Below, one piece after another: positions 38,147 to 50,225 of a stretch of DNA of 64,000 bases. Each line of letters starts with the position of its first letter. Within the stretch, counting starts at the first letter, position 1. The DNA comes from Paralichthys olivaceus (Eukaryota > Chordata > Actinopteri > Pleuronectiformes > Paralichthyidae), in assembly GCF_024713975.1 (NCBI RefSeq), contig NC_091110.1, positions 18,815,501 to 18,879,500 on the forward strand. The letters run 5' to 3'. The translations under genes were made by a program, and so were the position numbers. Below the pieces are notes generated by a model. That model was given only the letters and a program-made list of their open reading frames with translations, was not told the DNA's origin and did not search any database.

Positions 38147-40805
38147 GGTGATGTAAAGACCCTAAATCTGATCTCACACCAGGTCTCACAGGCCGAGATG
38201 AATCCGCATCAGTGTGGGTGCAACTGTCCTGATTTCATCTGTGATGCTCTGAGGTCTGGAGCTCAGAGTGGTGAAGGACAGAGAGAGAGAGGGATGAGGG
38301 GAGGAAGGAGAAGGAGGACAAGGTTTGGGGGGGGGGGGTGTCCCAGACTGACGTATGAATTATAAAACAGGAAAACTTCACCAGGATCCTGAATCTGATC
38401 CATGCAACTTATTCATTGGACATTTATGTAATTAACACACATGCAAATAGTTCATTAATTACACACGTGCACACAACATGTTGTCGTGCACATACGACAC
38501 AATGATTCCTGTAGAAAGGTCAAATTAAATCTTATGTTTCTGGAATGTTAATAAAGTTGATGATGTGACATTAAACTGCAGGTTTACATAAAAAAACATT
38601 TTTCTCCTCAGTGGAATGAGCCCGTGTGTTTTACTTACATCGAAGTAAACCAAGAGCGACACCTGCTGGCTCATTGAGGAGCTGCTGATTCTAAAGGGTT
38701 GGAGTAAACTTATTGTTAAGTCAGGTTTTTATGTGGATCATCTGTAATAAATAGTTTTATTTGATGGATGAAGTTTAATTATATTTGTATGTGAAAGTGG
38801 AAAACAAACAGCAGAGATGCAGATACAAACTCACTGGACGACTCAGATTCTCATTTAGCTGCTGAAACATATAAAATATGAAATGATACACAGATTTTTG
38901 TATCTTTATCATTTTGGATCAATGCTTCTTGTTCTTTTCAGAACTACATTTTTAAGGATTTATCATTTCCCCGACATGTTTTTTGTAACAAGCCAATGAG
39001 ACTTTGTTGAGCTGGACTGAAAGGAACTGGACTAAAGGACTTCCTACACTCAGACTCAGGCTGAATGAGCGGCTTTGTGCCCGAGAGACAGACCCACAAA
39101 CTGTTCTTTGAATTGTTTTGCAGTTGGGGCCGGACTGATGCACAAGCGACACTATGTCAACTCATAAAGCCTGATTGATAAAGGAGAGAGAGGCGTCAGT
39201 CTCTGCCCACTCCTTCCTCCTGGCATTCAGGACGCACACAAGGACAGCAGCAGGAAGACAGAGTCACCGGGTCACAGCAGGAGAGAGGAGACGGACGGAC
39301 CAGGCTTACACAGTGAGTCCATGTGGTTCTGTTAATATTCAGAGATATTTGGAGCCTTTCTGATGAAGAGTAAAGGGAATTACGGGAGTTTTCTAAAAAG
39401 ATTTGAGCAATAACTATTGAAAGATAATTTAATGTCAAGTCTGGGGTTGGAAAGAGTAAGAAGAACATCTGGAGACTGTGACCGACATGCTGCAGTGAGT
39501 GGAGAGTCATTTTCTTTGGCTTTGCATGTTTTCTGATGTATGCGTCCAAGCCGCGAGTTGAAATCGAGCAGAGAGACGGAGCACAGATCAGTGAGGCTGC
39601 AGCGTGCACGGTCACAGTGGCGTCATACAACAGGGGCCACTGATGGCTGCAGGGCCGGTGGTCAGGTCAGTGCAGAATGAGGGGAAAAGGGGGAAGTGTG
39701 TGATATTCAGACAAAAAATATTCATTTGCAGAACGATCGGCTGTAAAATCTCTTCCCTCCGTGTTTCTTGCAAACATCTGCAACATGTAAGAAAAGTGTT
39801 AAAACGGGTTTTGGGCTCAAACGTTGACCAGTGCTTGTCTAAAATGATAAATGGGAGTTAAATGACACCATTGACTGGATGATAATAAACATACAAGGGT
39901 CCAGAAAGTGAAGCCAAAGCAGAAGTACCTAAAACCTGTATTCTCTCCAATGACCAGCAGGAGGTTTATGAGGAAATGATTTGTAACGTAAAGAGTTTAT
40001 GTCTCATTATGTAGTTTCACGTCTGTGGATACTGTGTGATTGACAGCTGGTACCATCCAATGGGTGCAGGTCGCAGGTGTAGGTGGGCAGTGACCTCAAG
40101 CTCTCAGTCAGGCTCCGCCCCCTGCTCCTCCGTATATGGTTACTTCTGGTTTTAAAAAAACCAAGATGGCGCTGGAATATGAGGCTTCAAAACAGTCGCT
40201 CGCAAACCGACGGGCGTTAACTTGATGAATGTTTCCTCCCAGTTTCATCAAACACTTCTGCTGAGGATCTCCTCAAACAACCAGCCCAGATGTAACTGCC
40301 CCTTTTAACCACAAACACATTAACACCAACAACGTGTCGTGAGGCGAACCAGGAATTTCAACTTCTTCTTCCACCGAGTGGCTTCTAATCTTTCAGTCTC
40401 CGCCTCGTATGAAAAAGGCCCCACCCAGTCAAGCATGAAGTGACTCTGACTCACGGGGGTTTACAGGTCAGAGGGAGGGTGGCTCAACAGCTGGTGGGGG
40501 TCACATGCCAAGATCATGCTTGGTATGTCACGGCTCTGTGGATCAAACCCCAGCACGCAGGATCCAGGATGTTGTTGTAACGTGATTCTCGTTAATTCGG
40601 CTCCAGCAGTCAAACACATTGTGAAAACCGTTGAGCGGACAGTCGGGATCGAGAGCACGAGCAGGTTTCAGCTCCAACACGTTCTGAGCACGATGTCTCA
40701 CAGGGGCGTCACTGTGGGAATCATACATGTGACATGTGTGATGAGTCGAAGAGGCAGCCACAGACCATCTGATTATTACTTATCAGTCCCTAAACAGCTT
40801 TTACT

Positions 40806-41030
40806 GGGCAACAGCGCCCTCTGCAGCCACATGTGGTGATTAACTCAGCTCGGCTCCGTGTCCGAGCGATGAAGTGATTTGTTGAGCTCTGACTGTGTCG
40901 TCCCACTGAACTGAACTCTGGATATTACCCATGATCCTCTGCTTCCTGAACCGGAGGAGCTGCCTCTGTAACAAATCCACCGAACTGTGTTTAGAGTCAT
41001 TTTAAAATCCTGGTTGAATATTACGACAAA
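40806..41030 (+). repeat. Dispersed repeat family C, copy 2
   Basis: Direct-orientation relative of 18381-18605, sharing the blocks listed there over about 220 bp, with many substitutions. Non-coding. Confidence 0.75.
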
Positions 41031-42770
41031 AGATACAAATCTGATATCAAATATTTTTAAGAAATGAGAATAATGATGATACAAAAACAAAACTTCACAC
41101 GGTGCTGAAAAGTTCAGGTTGAAGTTATGAGCTTGATTTATAGCTGGTGGGGGGTTAAAGTGGAGTTTATACATCTTCAGAACACAAGAGTAGACGTTAC
41201 ACATAACTCCAGTTCTGGAAACCATCAAACACAGTCGTTACAGGGGAAGAAGTTAAAGCTGCTACAAGAAACTTTACATTTGAGTTGATTTTGGCGCCTC
41301 TGTGGACAAAAGCGGTATTGTTTCCATTTTCTCCCTGAAAAAAAGGACACGGCTGTTTGCAGGATGCATCGTGACGAGGTCATGAATCATTTTGTTGCCG
41401 TGTGATTAATATGGTTATTTTCTCTGGTTGGGCTCTGACTGTCGTAAATTCCGTGATTCAGTAAATCCGACCCGACCGCAGACAATGAGAAGAGTTTATG
41501 GAAAAAGACAATTTGCGTCTCGTTTGCTGTTTTAGGTTATAAAGAGGCAACAATATTAAAATAAGACGGTTTCATAACCCGTTAAAATCTCCTTGTAGGG
41601 GCTTTAATCCAAGATGCTGTCAAACACTGAAATCCTACTTTTTAAAGGAACTGTTACGTTAACTTCCCAAACTAAATCATTTATTTGTTTTTGGATCAAA
41701 GTGAAATCCAGGTCTAAAGCCCCTCCTGCATGAAAAGGTGAAGGTCTCAACAAATTAATTAATTTTAAATCAATGATTGTTGCCTCAGGACGCGCTCACA
41801 CCTGCTCCAACACCCGTCCACCCACCCAGCGAGGGAGGTGGTCATCATCAGTTACTATCAGAGGAGCATGTCCTTTTATTTCAGAGCCTGACTTCCTCCG
41901 GCCTTTCGGAGTTCCTCATATGAGCGCAGCAGTTAATGAGGGAAATACCCAAAGTTAAACCGAGCATGGGAGAGAAGGGGGGGGGGGGGTGGCGGCTGGG
42001 GGAGGACCGGAGAGACTGGAACGTGAGAAAAAAAAGAAAGAAAAAGTATCAGGAGAAAGAAAAGAGAGAGATGACAAGAAGTGGCAGAGTGGTTTTTTCT
42101 CTTCCCTGGAGGACGGAGACTGTGCTGTGGCTGTGTGGGTCTCTGGCGTGATGATTTGAGACAGACAATAGAAATCACATTGCCAGGGATTACTACACTG
42201 CCACGGTGTCCACTTCAGGAGCTGGAGGAGCAGGACACGTTCTGTAGGTACCTGTAGTGTTCCTGTTCTTTTAAACGTTTAGAGGAGGAACTGTTCTGAG
42301 GAAAGATGTTTGAGCCGTGTGGTTTCTGATCAGGTGCAGAGCTTAGTCGACTGCTGAACAGGGAGTCTAAGCAATTTGTTCACAGTGGCTAAGTTCTTCA
42401 CTTGCACAGAGATAATGAGGACGTCACATTTTAAATGATCTTATCGAACAACTCTCGTCCTGCGTGAAACTAAGTCAGAAGATTCTTTGCTCAAACTGAA
42501 GAATGTAAGAATATTGGGATTTCTCTTTTAATGGAAACTTGTGTTTATGCTCTTGTTGTCATTAAAGGAGAGGGTTGGTTATATTCTGTATTTCTTACTG
42601 TGAACAAGTAGATTCAAATTAATGACTTGATCTCACTAACAAGTATCGTCTGTATCGCCAAGATCTGATGCAGTGCATTTTATTCCTCTGACCCACACAG
42701 CTCCACTGTTCCGAAATTCTTGAAAACACATCAGTGAGTCAGACTGGTCACATGTCCCTTCATTTCCATG

Positions 42771-42775
<5 letters not shown>

Positions 42776-42811
<36 letters not shown>

Positions 42812-42838
42812 ACACTCACACACAGACACACACACAGT
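42776..42838. repeat. (CA)n microsatellite, interrupted
   Basis: A CA run with GA and TC interruptions. Confidence 0.95.
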
Positions 42839-44299
42839 AGTCCAACAAATTACACCTCGTCATTTTATATTTTGTAGAGGAAAAAGTAAATTAGGGAGAA
42901 AAGTCTCCTACTACACCTCTTTCTATGCTTTTGGAGATTATTGCTTAAGAATAAACATAAAGATTATGGATTATAATAGAACAAATACAGTGTTTTGCAA
43001 ATTAATACACAAACAGGATTAAAAGTTTGTGTGAGATTTCTTTACTGTGTATTTAGATTTACTGTCAAACTATTAAATAGAAGCACGGCTCAGTTTCACA
43101 CTGACCTGAGTCGAAGGTGACACCTCAACACCAGTGACTGGGTCTGAAAGTTAGCAAAAAATAAAAAAGAAGAAACCAGGCTTAATAACAGTCAATGTCT
43201 TAATCTGCACATCTGGATAAAGTGGAAGTTATCCTCCTCTAACCTCATGTCGGCCTCTCACGGCTTCAGAAAACTCTCGAGTTCTTGATTACCTGCATTT
43301 ATCTGATGCTTATCTGATGTTTTCCAACTTTTCTCCTTTATGAGAAATCCTACTTTGTGATGTTGCCAGCTGCGTCGTGTTTACTTTTCCTTCGGGCTGA
43401 TGTTTATAATAATAATAATGTTATTATGTAAAATGAGCTCACTGGAAATAAAACTGTTGCCTGCAAGTAATTACGGAAAAAGGAAAAATCTGATTCCCAC
43501 TTAGCACATGTGCAAGTTCCTGAAGCGTGGTTTGTGAGCGTTTGTGTGAGGAAACACGTGGCCTCCCTCCTGTGCCTCCTGAGCTGACAGCAGTTTGATC
43601 AGACACTGGCTCAGTTCAGCAGGAACAGGAGTCAAGTCAACACACAACATTAGGTCATTCCTATGAAGTAAATGAAGTAAATGAAGTATATGAAGTATAT
43701 GAAGTACACACACACTTGTCACACATGTGGATGTTGATGATGTGAACACTTCTGCTGCTGCTGACTGTGCTTGTTGTTTTTTATTGATTGAGAAACTGTG
43801 AACTTCAAATTGCTCCTCAGGGTTAAATAAAGTGGTTTGAATTGAAGTGAATTGAATAAATGTGTCTCTCGGTGCAGGTGGAGTTGATGATGGGTGTTTT
43901 CTGCCCTCTGCAGGTGACAGGGAGAAACTACAAATAAACAACTGGATGGACGCTGGATATAGTTTGTTAAAGTTTGGATTTCAACCTCTCGTCTAAAACT
44001 TTATACTTAATTATTCATATTATTATTGTTGTTAGTGATTATTGTTATTGTTGTTGTTGTGTGTTTTTGTTATTGTTGTTATTAAAGAGGTGATTATGAA
44101 TTTATTGAGCCTAACGAAGCTGTAAACACGCAGTACCACACCCTCACCGATAGAGGGCAGACGTTTTCCTAAGAATCCAACCAGAGTGCTGAGAATCCCA
44201 CGAAGAAGAGAAACCCGGAACAACAACATCCGGCCTGAAGTGGCTCAGTGTGAAAAAGAGAAACTTTCAACATGAGAAACTAAAGTGAGACTCGCCGAC

Positions 44300-44517
44300 A
44301 TGTTGCGTGTGGAGGCGCTGGAGCCGCAGCTGCGTGCGGTGATGGAGACTCTGGTGGAGGCGGCGGTGACGGAGCTCCGCAGACTGATGGAGGAGGAGCG
44401 GGCCAACGTCCGGACCGCAGCCGCTCTGCAGCGCTCCGCTCCGGCTGCGGTGAAGAGGGAGGAGGAGGGGGAGGAAGAAGTGAGTCCTCAGAGGCAGAAG
44501 TTTATTGGAGACACACA

Positions 44518-44554
<37 letters not shown>

Positions 44555-46348
44555 AATACATATATACACACTCACAGCATGTTTCTGTAGAGAATCTTCC
44601 TCCCACCTCATGGTTTGTACTTCTCTTCATCTCCCCAAGTCTCTACAGAGCCAGTTTGCAGCGCTCATGGAAACATGGACCAAAGCTGCCGTGGAGAAAA
44701 TTTTGACCATTCTGAAAGTGTCCATGTGTGAAGCTGAGGAAGAACCAGAGCTGAACGACAAGAGCAATCAGTCAAACGTGAAGCCGACAGCAAGTGCGTT
44801 TTCTGACACAGCTCAAGTGGCCACGAAATGTTCATTCTCTGTATAATAAACAAAAGTTTAATGCTCTTTTTAAAAATTACAGAATCGTCAACCAGAAGAA
44901 GCAAAACGGAGCGAGGACGTGAACCAGCAAAAAGAAAGAAGAGTGAGAGAGTGAATCACAGAGGTCTGATTTCTGTTTTGAAATACAGAAAGAAAATAAA
45001 AAGTTCAGTTCTGTCACTTATCAGACTTTAAAGTCCCACGTTGTTACTAAGTTTTCTTTTTGTTTCAGCGGATGCAGCCTCACATGAAGTCAGAACCTCT
45101 GGATCCCAGTTTGAACCTGACGACTTGTTAACAGAGCTCAGTTCAGAGCAGGCCCCAGAGTTGGCCCCTGACGTCAGCGAGGACGCTTCTACATCCAAGA
45201 TCACAAAGAAGAAGACGACTGGATCGTTCAAATGTCCTTCATGTGACAAGACGTTCGCTCTGAAGTGTTTGATGGAAAGACACCACCGCACTCACTCCAA
45301 GCCTCACCTCTGCTCACAGTGTGGCAAACGTTTTTCGGTACTCGCCGGGCTCATCGCACATTCGCGACGCCACACCGGAGAGAAGCTTTATAAATGCTCA
45401 GACTGCGAAACAGAGTTCGCTTACAAATCCACCTTTGTGAGACACATGCGTCAGCACAGCCAGAACTCACCAAACACCGTCATGTGCACGCTGTGTGAGA
45501 ACCACTTCAATGGTACGCTGGCGTTTCAGCGGCACCGGTGTTTTGCCCTGAATAAGACGTTTGTTTGCTCCCTTTGTCCAGAGACATTCGAGTGCAGACA
45601 AAGTTTGGCCGATCATGAGAATCTACATTCAGGAGTCAGAGATTTTGTGTGTGAAATGTGTGGCGAGAGTTTCCTCTCGTCCTCGTCTCTGATCAGTCAC
45701 CGGGTGACTCACATGGAGAAGGAGACCTGCTGCGACCAGCTCGGCCTCGGATGCAGCGACCTGAGCATCCTCAGACTTCCCCTGAACAAACACACTGGAG
45801 AAAAGCTTTTCACCTGCGAGGTTTGCGGTAAAGGCCTCAGCCACCAGAGCGCCCTGAAGCACCACATGCTGACCCACACGGGGGAGAGGTCGTACGTCTG
45901 CGAGATGTGCGGCAAGCGCTGTAGCCACGCCAGCGCGCTTCAGAACCACATGAGGATCCACACGGGGAGGAAACCGGGGCAGCTGTCGGTCTGCAACGTG
46001 TGCGGGAAAGAATTCAGCCGCACGACGAGACTCAAATATCACATGAGCGTCCACACGGGGGAGAAGCCTTACTTCTGCGATCAGTGTGATAAAAAGTTCA
46101 GCAACCCCAGCAATCTGAAGTTACACATGAGGACTCACTCCGGGGAGAAGATGTACGGCTGCAACATCTGCGGCAGGAAGTTCACTCACGCCAACAGCCT
46201 GAAGGTGCACAGGCTGATCCACACCGGAGAGCGGCCGTATCGCTGCGGGGTCTGCGGGAAAGAATTCACCAAAGGCAGCGACTTCAGGAGACATCAGAGG
46301 GCTCACCAGTCAGAGGGAGCAGGAGACGGAGTGTCAATGAAAACCTGA
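44300..46348 (+). CDS. C2H2 zinc-finger protein with duplicated N-terminal helical motif
   Basis: Probable nuclear DNA-binding regulator. Exons 44300-44479, 44640-44793, 44883-44942 and 45069-46348 agree in phase and give 557 residues. Exon 2 could instead start at 44649 (TACAG acceptor), dropping three residues in frame. Exons 1 and 2 each carry the same helix: LEPQLRAVMETLVEAAVTEL and LQSQFAALMETWTKAAVEKI. Exon 3 is basic and nuclear-signal-like (GREPAKRKK). Exon 4 holds about 12 C2H2 fingers from residue 185 or so to the end, several with TGEK/TGER linkers. The fourth finger is degenerate (CTLCENHF...QRHRC). A decayed finger lies between the sixth and the next good one (TCCDQLGLGCSD...NKHTGEK). 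No KRAB, BTB or SCAN domain. The ATG at 44300 is the first in frame. Fish have many such genes, so no ortholog is named. Confidence 0.9.
44516..44545. repeat. (CA)n microsatellite in the zinc-finger gene's first intron
   Basis: A CA run 37 bases after the exon 1 donor, followed by TA/CATA sequence, within a 160-base intron. Confidence 0.95.
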
Positions 46349-48249
46349 AACGTTTCACTGAACACTGAGAGACATTTTTTATATACACACAGGAAACTGC
46401 TCAATGTGAAGAAAGACACTGTGAGACAGAAGAAACTTGTCGACTGATTTTTATACAGACGTTTCTATCACCAGGTGTATTGGTCACTTTGGATTTTCCC
46501 CCTCACGCTCTTATTGTATAAAGTATTATCTTTGTTTTGTGTTTTGATTTATATTGAGCTGTATTTTTATAAATATATTTGTTTTCATTTTTCTTATTTG
46601 ATATTTTTCTATTACATTGCTCTTATAGCTGAGCCCCGAGCCGTTCCTCTCATCTAACTCTTGAACTGTCGACCGTGTTACACAAACTAAACTTGAGCTG
46701 GTATTTCATTGTAGATCGATCAACGACACTGTGAGTTTAAATGTCATTTATTATATTTACCTTATTTTCTTCTCAGTTGAGTTTCTACTTTAGAGAATTA
46801 CCCCCAGATCACAACAGTGGTTGTTGACACTGTGATTTTTTTAACACAAAGACTTCATGTGAAGATGGACGACATGACAACTTCCCAAAAGTGAAACCAA
46901 AGCCTCTTGAGTGTCCATATACTTATGTCAATGTATTGTATACCATTGTAGAACATTATTATTGCTCCTGGGAAGCAAAAAACAATTCAGTTCATTATTT
47001 TATAGATTAACTAATAAATTAATGAGAACACAATTATAAAGTCACCAAGTTTGTTTAACATATTTGTCTTAAGCAGTAGCTTTGTTTTTTATTCCACTTG
47101 ATTGGTTTTTACTGCAATCGCACAATTTCCTCACATGTGGCTAATTTGCTTTGTCGTTTAGCAAAAGAAGCGGACGAGGGGGTAAAAGAGGCCGATAAAG
47201 AAAACAGACGACCTAAAGCAATTAACTCTTCGTCCTTCGTGTAAAAAGTAGTGAGGAGGAACAGACTCGGAGTCACAGTCACACAAACAGCTCAGTTTGT
47301 TGATTTTCTCAGAGAGAGAGTTTCTACTGGGTTGGAATAAAGACATGAACTTGGAACTTTGATATTGTGTTGCACTGATACACAATCATTCATGATATAC
47401 AACACAGATACATGATCTTTTCAACACACTGTGAAACTGTAAGATCGTCCACTAGATGGTGTTAGAGGATCAACGAGTGAAGCTTTAACATTAACATTCA
47501 GCTCAGCTCGTGTTGGTGCAACAGGATGATGCCTCTGAGATAAAGATCATCAACAGGTGAACGTCCTGTTCTTTACTTTCCCTCAACTACAACATCTGTC
47601 TTTATGAAACCTGCACTGATGTCATTCAAGTTTTACAAGAGGATGACATTCAGAGATTTCATTCTCTGTTTAAAAAAAAAAACAAAAAAACTTGAGTTAC
47701 CAGAATTTAAAGTGATTTTTGAAAGTGTCTTTCATTCATCCCTCTTTCCTGCAATGTTTGCACTCCAAAGGAAATAAATGACATGGCAACAATACAAAAA
47801 ACAAGTCAGAAAAAACACAGTAATTGAAGCAATTTTCAAAATCACCACATTAAAAGATAACGCTTTGTAAGAAACTGGATTATGAATGTGATCAATACTT
47901 ATCAAATCCTCTCTCCTGCATGAAGAAACAGTCAGGTTAGAGTTTTGGAAAAACTGAAATCAAACTTTTGACCTGTTCTGAATTGAGCTCTGTGTTTCCC
48001 AGCATGACTCAGTCAAACTTCTAATGCCAGTTTATTGCATTTAGTTTAACCTTTGGGCTTAATGCTGCTGAGAATTCAGTGTTTTCATGGAGGTTTGACT
48101 CACACTGAGGCGAGGCGTTCTCTGCAGGAAGCTGCTCGGCCCGTAAGGAAGAATGTTTATTATGAGAGCAGCTAAGAAGAGTCATTTAAAGACAGATTCA
48201 CAAATTAATGAACTAAAAAGCTCACGTCAGGAACATGTTTCCATGTTGA

Positions 48250-48420
48250 ATCACACTATATATGACTATATATATATATAGTAATGTCATTAGCTATAGT
48301 GATGTCATTAGCTATAGTGATGTCATCAGCGTAAAATGGCGGCACCTGTATCTGCAACATTTTGGCTTCACTTTTGTAGGAAGTGGAGACGTGTCGTCCA
48401 TCTTTATTTAAAATGTCGTC
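48250..48420 (+). repeat. Dispersed repeat family A with internal 21-bp duplication
   Basis: 'gtaatgtcattagctatagt' and 'gatgtcattagctatagt' repeat next to one another. They are followed by 'aaaatggcggcacc', 'ttttggcttcacttttgta' and 'aagtggagacgtgtcgtcca', the fullest copy of family A in the window. Confidence 0.7.
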
Positions 48421-49085
48421 ACACAACATCAAACTATAATAACACAGTGCGTCAGCGTTGTGTTAGCATCTTTGCTTATGCCGCCCCCAAGTGACCAAAG
48501 AATTTCATTGCAGGTTTAAATAAAACGACTTACAAGAGGACACTTCATGAGACTAATGAAAAGGTCCTGTTTGAGTTTTACATAGTAAAGTACTGCAGAA
48601 AGTATCACATATTGTATTTAATGTCAGGTTTTGTGTCGGCACTAGAAGGGTAGAATACAACGTCTGTTCCTGAGAACTTCATCTGTGGGTTCGACCACAT
48701 CACACGCTTGATGTTGCTTTAGTTAATTTCAGCTGCAGCTTCGATGCCTTTAAATAAAGATGCTTCTTTCCGCCACATCTTCCTGCAGCAGCTTCATTTC
48801 TCGTTAAGGTTTCTCAGGTGTGACTGTGATTAATAGACGATGGTATCAGGGGTCGCTACCCGTCGGTCACCTGGAGCTGCGTGGTGACAGAACGTCACTG
48901 GCTCCGGACTGAGGAGCTGAATAGACACAGAACAGCATCAACATGCAAAGGTACTTTCCCCCCCGATCGTTCGTTTTTAAAGTCCGGATTTAGTCACACC
49001 TTCACTGTCACAACTCCTGGACTCAGCAGGAAGCAGGAAATACCACATTTACAAATGAATGTATCCCTCATAGTAATGTGGTGCA

Positions 49086-49488
49086 GGTGGGTGAAAGGAT
49101 GGATGATGGATGGACGACTGAATGATGGATAAATAGGTAACTGGGTGTATGGATTGGTGAACTGATGGATGGATTAATGGTAGCATGGATCAAATAGTAG
49201 ACGGATGGATGCATAATTGGTCGGGTGAATTAATGGATGGATGGATGTAGGAATAAAATAATGGATGAATAATGGAGGATTGATAGAATGGGTTGATGAA
49301 TGGATGGGTGGATAAATGGCAGGTTAGGCAAACAAACTGATAGATGAATGGACAATAGATGGATCAGTTATAGAATAGATAAAAAGATGGATGGATGGAT
49401 GGATGGGTGTTGTAAAGAATGTAGAAATGTATATATGTAAAGTGTGGATGAACAACGATAAAGGAATGGATGGATGGATGGATGGATG

Positions 49489-49523
<35 letters not shown>

Positions 49524-49530
49524 GGATAGA
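49086..49530. repeat. Degenerate (GGAT)n / (GATA)n tract
   Basis: About 440 bases built of ggatg/gatgg units with substitutions. Purer stretches lie near 49387-49406, 49468-49490 and 49490-49525 (the last GATA). It looks like an expanded repeat tail of the kind at 18760-18775. Confidence 0.9.
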
Positions 49531-50094
49531 TATCTGTAGGTTGGGCTCAGGCCACAGAATGGGATCGATGTGCGTCACCTGACTGTGACAGTGTGAGCAG
49601 AATGTGATCCATCAGTTGTGGGGCCTCCGCTCGCTGACATGATGACTCTGACCTTGGAGAGAAGCCATTAATTAAAACTCTGTCCAGCTCTTTACGGCTC
49701 AGCTCCCCGTCGTGCGGACGACCCATCACTCAGCACCGGGCAGAATCATGTCAGTGTCCCAACATCGCTGCCTTATGCAACATTATCAAACATATGTGTA
49801 TTGAATCGTGAACGGCGCAGTGAGCTCTGAGCTGAAACTGTGTCAGTGATGCTGTGGACACACAGCTCACACACATGAAATCAATACTGAGTCTGCAGGA
49901 AGTGAGAAAATCAATTAAACGTGGGGCTGCCGCCATGAAGCCGTTCAGTTTGCAGTCTGAAAACCAGAATGTTTTTCACACTCTCAGTTCACACGCAGAA
50001 AAAAAGCCTGAGGTGCACATACACATGAGAAATGATGTACTGTACCTCCGAGGAACAAAATACTGTCACCACTCAGAGAGGAATTCCTGTATTT

Positions 50095-50225
50095 TTCAAC
50101 CTCTTTCACTCTTTTCAATCAGAGTTCCAGAAAATGTCAGAAGCAACTGACTTGCACATTTACGTTCTCAAGTACAGCCCCTCTGGAAATTTTCAGGAAA
50201 ATGTCTGGAGCTGAAATTCTTTCTG
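50095..50225 (+). repeat. Dispersed repeat family B, copy 2 (short)
   Basis: 'ccagaaaatgtcagaag', 'tgacttgcacatttacgttc' and 'acagcccctctgga...aaaatgtctggagct' match parts of 57740-57960 and 10885-10925. Confidence 0.6.

Larger units (their letters stand above)
38147..44299. other. Intergenic region
   Basis: No gene recognised. Contents: G-run near 38325-38338, family-A-like repeat pieces near 39895-39960 and 40030-40200 (with 'aaccaagatggcg'), family C repeat 40806-41030, G-run near 41978, (CA)n 42776-42838, and a short repeated 'atgaagta(a/t)' run at about 43670-43705. A possible untranslated exon ending near 39310 could not be supported. Confidence 0.55.

Noticed and set aside
45629..46054. 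141-codon minus-strand open frame
   Set aside because: Antisense shadow of the zinc-finger array; periodic H/C codons suppress stops.
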